DNA of 64,000 bases, taken from NCBI GenBank assembly GCA_021772515.1, contig JAJFLU010000024.1:1-64000 (forward strand), read 5' to 3'. The position numbers were made by a program, and so were the translations under genes. Of this stretch, positions 26,565 through 35,630 are shown in pieces; positions within the stretch are counted from its first letter, which is position 1, and every line of letters begins with the position of its first letter. The notes beneath the pieces are model-generated. The model did not search any database and was not told the origin of the DNA. It worked only from the letters and a program-made list of their open reading frames with translations. The stretch comes from Opitutales bacterium (GTDB lineage Bacteria; Verrucomicrobiota; Verrucomicrobiia; Opitutales; UBA2987).

Positions 26565-26660
26565 AGCCGTATTGCACTGACGGATACTGGAAGCCACTAG
26601 GAATAATAGATGGAAACTCCAATGAGTTTATTTTGAATTTGAAACTTTTAGTTTTGTTTC

Positions 26661-26673
26661 CTATATGAAATAT
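26661..26673. promoter_or_regulatory. CTATATGAAATAT element upstream of the DeoR-type gene
   Basis: This 13-mer lies 60 bases before the regulator start and is repeated exactly at 11169-11181, in the region between the importer operon and the MDR dehydrogenases. A related reverse-complement version occurs near 30557. It could be an operator, but the DNA is AT-rich and chance matches are expected. Confidence 0.25.
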
Positions 26674-26732
26674 TTGTCAACGCAAACAATTTTTTTGAAA
26701 AGCATATTTTTTTCACGTAATCTGATATCCAA

Positions 26733-27536
26733 ATGAATCCTCGAAAACGACAAGGTGAAATCCTCAAGCTTCTCGAAAGGGAAGGCGGTGCCAAGGTGAC
26801 CGATTTGGGCCGACACTTTTCAGTCTCTGAGGTAACGATCCGGAAAGACCTGGAAAAACTGGAAGCTGAAGGGGGCATTTTCAAGGGGCATGGGGGTGCC
26901 TTTTTAAAGGACGTTCCTGAGAAGTCCTCCGGTTTCTCATTCGAGAAAACGGAAAATGTATATGAAAAGCAAGCGATTGGCCGAGCAGCAGAGCATTTGA
27001 TTGAAAACCGTGACACCTTGATCATCGATTCGGGAACTACCACGATGGAATTGGCGAATGAGATTAATCAGGCCAAGAATCTCATTATTATTACAAATTC
27101 TGTGCCGGCCGCGCTTCGTTTGGCCAACATTCCCAGTATAGAAATCCATATTACTGGCGGAGAGGTTAACGCCAACAGTCTGGCTGTTGCAGGACCGCAG
27201 GCGGCAGACTTTTTTGAAAGCATTCATGTGGACAAACTCTTTCTCTCCGCCATTGGTCTATCTTTCAAAACCGGCCTCGTTTACTCCGAAACAGACAGCG
27301 CCATTGTCAAGAAGGCGATGATTCAGGCGGCCGAACAGGTCTATTTGCTCCTCGATTCATCTAAGTTTGAAAAGAAATCCTTTTCACCCATCGGCGCGAT
27401 AGAGGTGCTTGATTTCGTGATAACCGACAGCGGGATCAGTCCTGCAAACCGTGAAGCCTTGGAAAAAATGGGGATTGAGGTGATTATCGCAAATCGAGGA
27501 TTTGCCGGGACCGATTCCGATCAGACAGGTTCTTAG
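26733..27536 (+). CDS. DeoR/GlpR-family transcriptional regulator
   Basis: A 267-residue regulator. The N-terminal winged helix spans about residues 3-58 (MNPRKRQGEILKLLEREGG, VSEVTIRKDLEKLEAEG). The sugar-phosphate-sensing DeoRC domain follows, with LIIDSGTTTMELANEI and ITNSVPAALRL, whose fold resembles ribose-5-phosphate isomerase. Such proteins repress sugar catabolic operons until a phosphorylated intermediate binds. Candidates here are the neighbouring amino-sugar or ThuA genes, or the gene itself. A copy of CTATATGAAATAT lies in its own upstream region. Confidence 0.9.
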   Translation: MNPRKRQGEILKLLEREGGAKVTDLGRHFSVSEVTIRKDLEKLEAEGGIFKGHGGAFLKDVPEKSSGFSFEKTENVYEKQAIGRAAEHLIENRDTLIIDSGTTTMELANEINQAKNLIIITNSVPAALRLANIPSIEIHITGGEVNANSLAVAGPQAADFFESIHVDKLFLSAIGLSFKTGLVYSETDSAIVKKAMIQAAEQVYLLLDSSKFEKKSFSPIGAIEVLDFVITDSGISPANREALEKMGIEVIIANRGFAGTDSDQTGS

Positions 27537-27818
27537 AACCGGAACTGACCAGAACCGGGTAGTTAAAGAGAATAACACGGCAATTACTCTACTAATATTC
27601 TAGTAAACTAGGTCGGCCACACTACTTAAGACCGTGAGATAATTAGTTTTTTAGAATATTAGCTTATCACACGAATTCTTCGCGAATTCAATACGGGAAC
27701 CGGGCCGTTAGATTCCGAGGATCATGCATTAACGCTGATTTAGATGTTGGAAACATTATAAAAATTGGATTCCTCGGTATGATAAGATAGAGACCTCTCT
27801 AACATAGGAAAAACGAAA

Positions 27819-28613
27819 ATGAAAAAATTATCCGTCATCGCATGGAACGAGAATGTTCACGAGCAAGTGAATAAGGTCGTTAAAGAAATCTATCCTGGAG
27901 GAATACATAACGCGATTGCGGAAGGTTTACGAAATCAGGATGGCGATGGGCTTCTTGAGGTATCGACCGCCACTTTGCAGGAACCAGAACACGGCCTCAC
28001 GGCAGAACGCCTTGAAGACACTGATGTTCTTTTCTGGTGGGGACACCGTGCGCACAACGAGGTCGTTGATGCCATCGTTGACCGGGTTCAAGAACGCGTT
28101 CTCCAAGGTATGGGACTTGTCGTCCTCCACTCCGGGCATTTTTCCAAAATCTTCAAGCGCCTGATGGGAACCTCCTGCGGCCTCAAATGGCGGGAAGCTG
28201 GAGAACGTGAGCGGCTTTGGGTGACGAATCCCGGTCATCCAATTGTCAGAGGACTGGGGGATTGTATCGAGCTTGAACATACGGAGATGTACGGCGAACC
28301 ATTCGGCATTCCTGTACCGGACGAGCAGGTTTTTATCTCGTGGTTTGAAGGCGGGGAGGTCTTTCGTTCTGGATGTTGCTGGCATCGCGGAAACGGGAAA
28401 ATATTCTATTTTCGACCGGGGCATGAGACCTACCCCATCTACCATAACGGGCAGATTCACCAGATCCTTTATAATGCAGCGCTTTGGGCGGCTCCACAGG
28501 GAGCATGGTCAGGGGTTATGAATGCTCCCAACGTACCAGTTGAACATGCCCGTGAAAAGATCCGTAGGAAAGGTGAATCCTTGCATGCCGAGGGTGAAGA
28601 AGGATTTAAGTAA
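27819..28613 (+). CDS. ThuA-like protein (trehalose-utilisation family)
   Basis: A 264-residue ThuA-domain protein with a glutamine-amidotransferase-like fold. Supporting segments are [14 protein letters not shown] (about 69-82), [21 protein letters not shown] (with a His-containing turn), [11 protein letters not shown] and [28 protein letters not shown] precedes the ATG, so the start is clear. ThuA proteins accompany sugar and glycoside pathways, with ThuA of rhizobia acting in disaccharide 3-keto metabolism. It stands alone between a DeoR regulator and the decayed mobile region, so its partner genes may be lost or the regulator 280 bases upstream may control it. Confidence 0.85.
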   Translation: MKKLSVIAWNENVHEQVNKVVKEIYPGGIHNAIAEGLRNQDGDGLLEVSTATLQEPEHGLTAERLEDTDVLFWWGHRAHNEVVDAIVDRVQERVLQGMGLVVLHSGHFSKIFKRLMGTSCGLKWREAGERERLWVTNPGHPIVRGLGDCIELEHTEMYGEPFGIPVPDEQVFISWFEGGEVFRSGCCWHRGNGKIFYFRPGHETYPIYHNGQIHQILYNAALWAAPQGAWSGVMNAPNVPVEHAREKIRRKGESLHAEGEEGFK

Positions 28614-29549
28614 ACAACCTTACTATCACGAGGAATTTTCAAAAGAACAAAATCACTCTGGAATTACCAAAAAACAGAGCAGCCATTTTTACGGGTACCA
28701 GCAATGGGTTGGGGTGACAGATTGCATTACACTTCTCAGACTATGGTTGTAAAATCGTCCCTGTTTAAAGTGCTGAACCGGTTTTGAACTTCGGTGAGCG
28801 GAGGTTCGCTTTATAGCAGAAGGATAGATCATCCCTTCCGCCCGCCCTGGACTAGCTCGGACAATAGAAGGCAAAACTTCAACAAGCAGATAGTCCAGAC
28901 GAACCAAGAGTGGTAAACAAGGTATTTGGGGGCAAGGTTCACTCCACCCAGAAAATTCACAGTAATTGCCATTATCTGTCCTGTAAGGCTCATAGTCAAT
29001 TCCTTAGTCTAATGGGTATGAGCATACCCGGAAGACTGATCGCTTTCAAAAAGGAGTTACTGGCTTACCTTTCCAAAGAAGTCTTTAGGCGTAGAACCTG
29101 ACTTTAATATAGACGTGTGTGAGCCTTTTGAAAAAGCTGGCTATCGCATTGTCAGGCAAATTTTCATCAACACGATCTGGTCAACCCTGAGATTCTACGA
29201 AACCCGATTGGTTTAATATTTTTTTCCATTATCTGGCGTAGTGTCTCGATTGGGAACCGCCTCCTGATAGATATTTTTATGCTAAGAACATTAAAATCCA
29301 TCCCTCCCTTTCTTCCATTTTGCGGCGTATGGCCGTCAAGGTATTGCTCGTTCCTGCGCTCCACCTTGACAGCCCGCCTGAATTTTTGGAAGAGGGGTCG
29401 GGTTTTTATGAATGGTTTACCGTTCGCTTGCCGCCGCTATCCGTATTTCTCCGGTTCGTCACGCATTCGGGTTTCATGGCTCTCACAATACTCGCCTGTC
29501 CTGCAATTGATTTTTTTCACCCAATACCGTACAATCTTCAAATACCACG
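28614..29549. other. Decayed region without intact genes
   Basis: More than 900 bases with many short frames on both strands and none with a convincing start, ribosome site or family similarity. It begins after the ThuA gene and leads into the broken copy of the 263-aa gene, so it is most likely degenerated mobile-element DNA. I could not recognise a transposase remnant. Confidence 0.5.
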
Positions 29550-30178
29550 ATGACGAGGTATTCTTCCCCGTCTCTCATCTCGCAGAATTCCATGAAGCTT
29601 GCTGAACTCCCGGATTTCCTTCGCATCTACGGCAAACCCTAAAGACATCAGATGTTTTCTCAATTCACCCGTTCTGTAACGCTCTTTCGGATTGGCTAGC
29701 AAGTAAAATAAGGCATTCAGCTTCCACTAGCTAGCTGAACCATACGTTTCCGGCCCCAGTTGATCGACGGCTCTAGACCCCAGCAGATCTACCGCCTTAG
29801 CTATCTCTTTAAAGAACTTGGCCCGATCATGGTGAATCGCCTCCGCCATAATATCCAAACTCACCCTTTGTAGGGCAATGCTAACCTCATAGCTCTTAGC
29901 GTTGCTCATTCCTTTCTTCCACTCGTAGACGAATAGAAACGCCGTCAGGTCGATATTTCCCGCCTGAAACTGTTGCATCAGTTCTTCAATCTCGAGAAGC
30001 TTGAGACCACCGTAGGACCGATTTTGGAATCGCCAGATGTGCCGATTTATTCCATCGACCCCCTCTTTTCCAATATGCGCTATTCAGTTCCGATGAAGGC
30101 TTGTCGATCCTACCGGATAGCACTTTAGCAAACCGCTCCCCATCTTCTGGCAGTGCTTTGCCCCGAAAATACTCTCAC
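29550..30178 (-). pseudogene. Degenerate copy of the 263-aa element protein
   Basis: This DNA aligns over its whole length with 34770-35380. For example, the stretches after 29591 and after 34797 share TGAAGCTTGC and then continue at high identity. It corresponds to residues about 55-263 of the intact gene. The N-terminal part is missing, and the frame is broken by stops (for example within CTAGCTAGCTGA at 29730-29741) and frameshifts. The best preserved block, 29727-29978, encodes 83 residues nearly matching residues 120-202 of the intact protein. Both copies point the same way and flank the methylase/nuclease pair. Confidence 0.85.
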
Positions 30179-30738
30179 TTAAAGTGGTAGTGAAGATGGG
30201 GTCCGATCAAAAGGCATCCAGGATGTCTGCCAGGCCAACAATATCAGTCTGAGTCGAGTAGAGCGATTGCGACTCGCACCCGATACGGTATTTTCAAAAG
30301 AAAAGGAACCAGTGCTGTGAGATTCTCAAACAGCACAGAATCACTCAGCCCAGTTTTCGCCGAACAACGGTCAAATCCTCAACGAATAGTAATTGCTGCC
30401 TATTCAACTTCAGGAAGCCCGAAAAAACAATTGCCAAAGCGTAAAAAATTGAGCAATTTTCACCCGAAATCCTCCAAGGGCGAAATTTTAACTATTTATA
30501 TCCACCATTTGGAAAATTTGAAAATATATATCATGAGTCAACCTCCGTAAGTATTTTATATATTTCATACCTTTTGTTAAATCATGTTGGAAATCAACGA
30601 TTTGAAATACATTTTTACATTTCCGATTCGACTTGGGAACCTGCCTTCACTCTCTGCGAAGTATCTATTTCACGCACCGTTTTTATACAAGACGATTGAC
30701 GAACTAGCGAAACTTGGCTTTCAACACATTTATAAAAG
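30179..30738. other. Non-coding stretch upstream of the methylase gene
   Basis: About 560 bases with no credible gene. The last 200 bases are AT-rich (TATATATTTCATAC near 30557) and presumably carry the promoter of the methylase operon. The homology to the 263-aa gene stops abruptly at about 30178. Confidence 0.45.
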
Positions 30739-33700
30739 ATGCTGACTCTCAATGAGATAATTTGTCTCCTGGGCTATAGCGATTCGTCCCAGTTTTTTCG
30801 CGAGAATCCTCCGGATGATCCTTATTTAAGCGGCCTGCATCAAACAGCTACGAATGCAGCCAGCAATCTTTCACCGAAACCGGTCATCGAAGGGCTATAC
30901 TACTTTGAGACTCAAGCCCCGGACTTAGACGGTGCAAATAAAACTGGGCGCCTGCGTCCCGCCGTCTGTGTTGCAGAGGCTGCCACTAAAGACATCGCGC
31001 GACAACTCCACCGGCGGCTATGGAATCTTGGAACCGTCCCTTTCATTATCATTCGCCTGCCCAACGAAATTCAACTTTACAGCGGTTTCAAATACGATCG
31101 TGAGCATGATGAGCCATTCAAGATTCTCCATAGCAATGACGAAACGCAGACTTATCTAACCATTTTAAACGCTGAAACCATTGATTCAGGACGTATTTGG
31201 CGGACTCCATTAGCGGATGAATTGAGTGCTCGTGACCGGGTCGACACTAGCCTGCTTAATAATCTGAATGCGCTTAGCAAAGTCCTGCGAAAAATAATTC
31301 ACCCCGTATTGCCAGCGTCGGCAGCGCACGCTTTGATCGGTAAATATATCTATTTGCGCTTTCTCAAGGATCGACGCATCCTGACAGATAACTGGATAAG
31401 GGACGAAGCGGGTTTGTCTTCACTGGAAGATGTTTTTGGTCGTAACGCGTCACGTAATAAACTTCGTAAATTAGTCAATGCGCTGGAAGATAAATTTAAT
31501 GGAGGCGTTTTTAAACTGGATTACACCAAAATTCAGGACAAGCATGTTCGAATAGTCGCTTCAGTTTTCAGTGGTGATGAATTACTGTCGTCGAATCATA
31601 CCCTTGTTCGCCAGCTTTCACTCAATTTTCAAATTTATCATTTTGAGTATATTCCGGTCGAATTACTTTCGTCTATTTATGAGCAGTTCCTGCACGCTGA
31701 TAAAAAAGGCCGTGAGAAAGGAGCTTACTACACACCAGAGCCATTAGCGGACTACCTGTTATTCGAAATGAATACAGTAAAACCATTACGTCCTGGTATG
31801 ACTGTGTTCGATCCTGCTTGCGGCTCAGGAATCTTTCTTGTTCTGGCCTACCGTCGTCTCGTTGAGTTGAAAAAAAAGGAACTTGGTCGCAGTCTTAGGG
31901 CCGCTGAATTACGTAACATTCTCGTCGAATCAATTTTCGGTGTCGAACGGGAATCGGAAGCCTGCAATGTCGCGGCATTTAGTTTGCTTTTGGCAATGTG
32001 GCATTACATCGATCCTCCTGAGTTGGAGCGTATGCATTGGAAGTTTCAGTTTCCAAACCTGCTTGAAACTAATCTCTGCCAATCCGACTTCTTTGAACAA
32101 TATACGCGATTCCGTCGGGAAGGTCGTAAATTCGACTGGGTGGTGGGTAACCCGCCATGGGTAGAGGATAAATCAGCTACGAACCCAGATAGTAATGATC
32201 AAAAGGTATTTGCTCACTGGAGATCAGAGCCGAAAAACAGAGTACATACACCTGGAAAGAAAGTACAGCTAGGCTTTGCTTGGGAAACGCTCAATTTTGT
32301 TGCCCAGAATGGAGTTATAGGCCTCGTTATGCCTGCGCCGGATTTGTTCAACAGCGAGTCAGCAGGTTTTCGCCGGTCTTTTTTCACCGCAACAACTTTT
32401 CGACGAATCACGAATTTTGCCAATATCCGCGGATCGCTTTTTACTCGGAAGCAAACAAGGCATAAGCATCTTGACGATGAGGGTGACAGCAGCAACGCCT
32501 CTATGCCTGCTTCTACTTGGGTTTTTCAGCCCGTTAGAGAGGATGTGCGGGAACCGGATATTGTCCATGCGGCGCCATTGGTTGTCAATCAACACGCATT
32601 GAGCGGCCATGGGAAAAGCCATTTGTGGAGCATAACCATCTATGGTGGTGATATTTGCTATGTCCCTGCAAAGGAGGCGGCAACTGGCGAAGCACATGTT
32701 TGGAAACTTGCTCAATGGGGGACGCGACGCGACGCGTGGGCTCTTCGACGACTCAATCAACTCTATCCGACAACATTGAGCAAATACTGCGAGTCCCAAG
32801 ATTGGCTAAAACCATATAAAGAAGAAAATGCCCGGCTTCAGTTTCCTGTCGAGGGTCCTCAAATTAAAAATGATCCGGGAAAGAATAACGAAAATGCGTA
32901 TCTTCGAGAATACATTGGTAAAAAACGGGTCGTGGCTCAATTGCTTGGCGATGAGAAGAAACATAAGGGACAGCGTTTCACAATATCAGAAAACACGTTG
33001 GAAACGATTACTGAGAAAAACTGTTATTTTCGGCGTAAAGGTGGTTTAGAAGCATCATATCCTCCGCATCTTTATTTTTCCTATTATTGGAAAGACTTCA
33101 TGATTTACTCTGATGAGTTTTTTGTCATCCCTCCCCGTCGTTTTGGTATTGCATGTCCTCCTGAAGACGCCGAAAAACTACGAGCGTTGGCAGTCTACCT
33201 TTGGAGTTCGCTTGCAGACTATTTCATTTTTTTTAATACACCGCAGTGGGGTGTCTATTCAACCAAGCGGCAGGTCAACGTATCCCAGGTTCGAAAGATT
33301 CCAGTTCCTGACTTTAGTAGTGAACAAATCTCTGTTTTGGCGAATCTGCACAGTGAAATTGTAGCCGGGGAACTGGACCGTGTAAAAAAATTCTCGCTTG
33401 AAGCTGAAGATTCAGGTTGGGAAAAACGGCGCCAGAAACGCATCGACAAGGCAGTGTTTGCTCTCGTGAAACCGCCACATCAATTACAGATGCTCGTTGA
33501 AGATTTCATTGAATACAGGCTACCGCTTGATGAAGGTAAACGCTACGCCAAACGGCTCTGTGGCCAACCAACCAAGAAGGAACTTTTAAGTTATGGAAAA
33601 GAACTGCGCAACGAATTGGATGTCTTTATTGAAAACGAGGTGCGGCACAAGATCGATTTCACGGTCAGCGAGGATTGGATTTACTGCCGAATTACACAGG

Positions 33701-33969
33701 AAGATCGACTGAACGCTGTGTCGGCTACCCAATTCGGATACGCAAAAGCCGACGGCGGAACAACAGCACTATTAGGAAAAATTCGTCAGCTAGCCGGGCA
33801 AGAATTATCGGGCCGGTTTTTTCTCCAGCGTGAAGTTATCATCGTCGAAACGAAGGCGCTTCACCTTTTCAAGGCTGCACGCAGGATGGACTGGACACGA
33901 GCTTCTGCGCTTTCCGATGCGGACAACCTCATTGCCCACGCGATCGAGAAGAGTCATCAGGCCGCATGA
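30739..33969 (+). CDS. Eco57I-type adenine-specific DNA methyltransferase
   Basis: A 1076-residue modification enzyme. An N-terminal part of about 330 residues with no visible nuclease motif (GTVPFIIIRLPNEIQLYSGF near residue 100) precedes the N6-adenine methylase core. The S-adenosylmethionine motif DPACGSGIFLVLAYRRL starts at Asp358. Motif IV, NPPW, is residues 471-474. YYTPEPLADYLL just before the core is typical of gamma-type Eco57I/HsdM enzymes. The C-terminal third probably recognises the target DNA. The gene overlaps the following PD-(D/E)xK nuclease gene by ATGA, so the pair likely forms a two-gene restriction-modification or related defence system. It lies in an element bordered by an integrase. 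Confidence 0.88.
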   Translation: MLTLNEIICLLGYSDSSQFFRENPPDDPYLSGLHQTATNAASNLSPKPVIEGLYYFETQAPDLDGANKTGRLRPAVCVAEAATKDIARQLHRRLWNLGTVPFIIIRLPNEIQLYSGFKYDREHDEPFKILHSNDETQTYLTILNAETIDSGRIWRTPLADELSARDRVDTSLLNNLNALSKVLRKIIHPVLPASAAHALIGKYIYLRFLKDRRILTDNWIRDEAGLSSLEDVFGRNASRNKLRKLVNALEDKFNGGVFKLDYTKIQDKHVRIVASVFSGDELLSSNHTLVRQLSLNFQIYHFEYIPVELLSSIYEQFLHADKKGREKGAYYTPEPLADYLLFEMNTVKPLRPGMTVFDPACGSGIFLVLAYRRLVELKKKELGRSLRAAELRNILVESIFGVERESEACNVAAFSLLLAMWHYIDPPELERMHWKFQFPNLLETNLCQSDFFEQYTRFRREGRKFDWVVGNPPWVEDKSATNPDSNDQKVFAHWRSEPKNRVHTPGKKVQLGFAWETLNFVAQNGVIGLVMPAPDLFNSESAGFRRSFFTATTFRRITNFANIRGSLFTRKQTRHKHLDDEGDSSNASMPASTWVFQPVREDVREPDIVHAAPLVVNQHALSGHGKSHLWSITIYGGDICYVPAKEAATGEAHVWKLAQWGTRRDAWALRRLNQLYPTTLSKYCESQDWLKPYKEENARLQFPVEGPQIKNDPGKNNENAYLREYIGKKRVVAQLLGDEKKHKGQRFTISENTLETITEKNCYFRRKGGLEASYPPHLYFSYYWKDFMIYSDEFFVIPPRRFGIACPPEDAEKLRALAVYLWSSLADYFIFFNTPQWGVYSTKRQVNVSQVRKIPVPDFSSEQISVLANLHSEIVAGELDRVKKFSLEAEDSGWEKRRQKRIDKAVFALVKPPHQLQMLVEDFIEYRLPLDEGKRYAKRLCGQPTKKELLSYGKELRNELDVFIENEVRHKIDFTVSEDWIYCRITQEDRLNAVSATQFGYAKADGGTTALLGKIRQLAGQELSGRFFLQREVIIVETKALHLFKAARRMDWTRASALSDADNLIAHAIEKSHQAA

Positions 33970-34610
33970 GCAAAGCCACCGACTTACCCAGCCGTTATCG
34001 ACAAGCTTTCCGTAAGAAGGTTCATAGGCTCATCGCATGGGGGTATCAGGACGCGAAAGCAAAATGCGGCCCTAAAGAAGAGGAAGAAAGCATTACGGGG
34101 TATATTTCAGATGCGGTAGAATTGCGATTGGATGACCCTGGGATCCCTTCTGATTACAATTCAATAGGTATCCACGAAGAAAAACCACATGGTGGAGACG
34201 GTCGTAAAGGAAAGGGGCGATATCGCATCGATATCCAGTTCAAGGATTCGAGTAGTCGGCCGCGGGCTCGGTTTAGTATCGAAGCCAAGCGACTGAAGAC
34301 GGGGGGGTTCCCAATCGGAGCATACACTGGAAACGAGGGAATGGAATGCTTTCTAAATGGGTCTTATGCTAGAAACGAACCAGAGGTTGCGATGCTCGCT
34401 TACGTGCAAAATAAAGAGTTTGCCTATTGGCACAGACAATTACATAGCAAATTCGATAATGACGCTGGATTAAAACGAACCATCAAAAGAGAACTAAAAG
34501 CCGTTGAAGTTATTCTGGAATTACCGCACGAATTGCTCAGTGAGCATAACCGGAACGGAGCCAGCGTAGTAATGATATACCATATTTTTCTCGACTGCCG
34601 TGTAGCATGA
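33966..34610 (+). CDS. Small PD-(D/E)xK nuclease-like partner of the methylase
   Basis: A 214-residue protein whose centre reads RYRIDIQF...ARFSIEAKRLK. It has Asp89 in a strand, then Glu106-x-Lys108 16 residues on, the D...ExK arrangement of restriction-type nucleases. I did not recognise a named family from memory, so the nuclease call is motif-based. Its ATG overlaps the methylase stop (ATGA), which implies coupled translation and stoichiometric expression. It presumably cleaves DNA lacking the methylase's mark, or relays a defence signal. No helicase, ATPase or specificity subunit gene accompanies the pair. Confidence 0.68.
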   Translation: MSKATDLPSRYRQAFRKKVHRLIAWGYQDAKAKCGPKEEEESITGYISDAVELRLDDPGIPSDYNSIGIHEEKPHGGDGRKGKGRYRIDIQFKDSSSRPRARFSIEAKRLKTGGFPIGAYTGNEGMECFLNGSYARNEPEVAMLAYVQNKEFAYWHRQLHSKFDNDAGLKRTIKRELKAVEVILELPHELLSEHNRNGASVVMIYHIFLDCRVA

Positions 34611-34749
34611 TTTGTAGTTGCCACTACTCGACCAACCGGACAGCGTAAGATAACTTAAACCAGAGATATTACATTGCCAAACAAATCCTATCTTTCATAA
34701 ATTGGGTATATTATTCTTTGCTTTTCATAGTCGTTTTTTAATTCATTTG
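34611..34749. other. Gap between convergent nuclease and 263-aa genes
   Basis: About 140 AT-rich bases between two convergent stops. No clear hairpin with a T-run was found. Confidence 0.35.
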
Positions 34750-35541
34750 TCAGGTTTTTTTTGGAATTCGCCCCCTTCTCTCGTCGCGTTGTATACCGTG
34801 AAGCTTGCAGAACTCCCGAATCTCCTTTGCGTCCACGGCCAGCACTAAAGACCTCAAATGTTCCCTCAATTCCCCCGTCCGGTATCGCTCCTTCGGATGA
34901 CCGAGCAAGTAAAGTAAGACATTCAGCTTCCACCAGCTCGCCGATCCATACGTTTCCGGCCCCAGTTGGCCGACGGCTTTGGACTCCAGGAGATCAATCG
35001 CCTTGGCGATCTGATTGAAAAGCCTGGCCCGGTCGCGGTGGATCGTCTCAGCCATCAAATCCAAGCTCACCCTTTGCAGGGTAAGGCTAACTTCATCGCT
35101 CTTACCGTTGGCCGCTTCTTTCTTCCACTCACAGACGAACAGAAACGCCGTTAGGTCGATATTCCCCGCCTGATACTGTTGCATCAGTGCTTCAATCTCA
35201 GACCGCTTGAGACCGCCATAGGATTGATTCTGGAATCGTTCGATCTGTCGATACACTCCCTCGACCCCCTTTTTCCCAATGAGATTAACTAGTTCCTTAG
35301 AAGGTTCGTCACTCTGGCCGGAGAGCACCTTGGCAAACCTATACCCATCTTCCGGTACCGGTTTGCCCCGAAAATACTCATCAAAGAGCTTCTGAATTTC
35401 AGACGAGGTCGCATATTCCGCCTTGAGCCAATGCCTCACATGAGGAGATTTGCGGCAAAGCCTCACCAACTCCATCATGGCGGCATCCTTGTCCTCAATG
35501 GACAAAGCTTTTTGTAAACGCTCTGGAGAGAATATGGACAT
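34750..35541 (-). CDS. Unknown helical protein carried by the integrative element (intact copy)
   Basis: A 263-residue, charge-rich, mostly helical protein with no signal peptide, membrane segment or known catalytic motif. The C-terminus is strongly basic (LHGIQRDERRGRIPKKT), compatible with nucleic-acid contact. It is 89 bases downstream of the integrase gene and co-directional with it, so it may be co-expressed. A degenerate second copy lies at 29550-30178, on the far side of the methylase/nuclease pair. The family may therefore be an accessory protein typical of this element type. Function unknown. Confidence 0.7.
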   Translation of the reverse strand: MSIFSPERLQKALSIEDKDAAMMELVRLCRKSPHVRHWLKAEYATSSEIQKLFDEYFRGKPVPEDGYRFAKVLSGQSDEPSKELVNLIGKKGVEGVYRQIERFQNQSYGGLKRSEIEALMQQYQAGNIDLTAFLFVCEWKKEAANGKSDEVSLTLQRVSLDLMAETIHRDRARLFNQIAKAIDLLESKAVGQLGPETYGSASWWKLNVLLYLLGHPKERYRTGELREHLRSLVLAVDAKEIREFCKLHGIQRDERRGRIPKKT

Positions 35542-35630
35542 AAGTGTCCGAAAGCGATCCGTTCCCTGGGCTAAGAAATAGAATCACAACGTAAGTTTGG
35601 GACTAGGACAACAAAGTAAGCGAAAAACGA

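Noticed and set aside
25233..26597. Upstream extension of the FG-GAP gene to a 1247-aa frame
   Set aside because: The extension is antisense to a clear solute-binding protein gene and lacks recognisable domains; a proper export segment begins at ATG 25232.
28614..30738. Possible transposase remnant in the decayed region
   Set aside because: Short frames on both strands were read but none matched a transposase motif that I can recognise, so only the 263-aa gene copy is reported.
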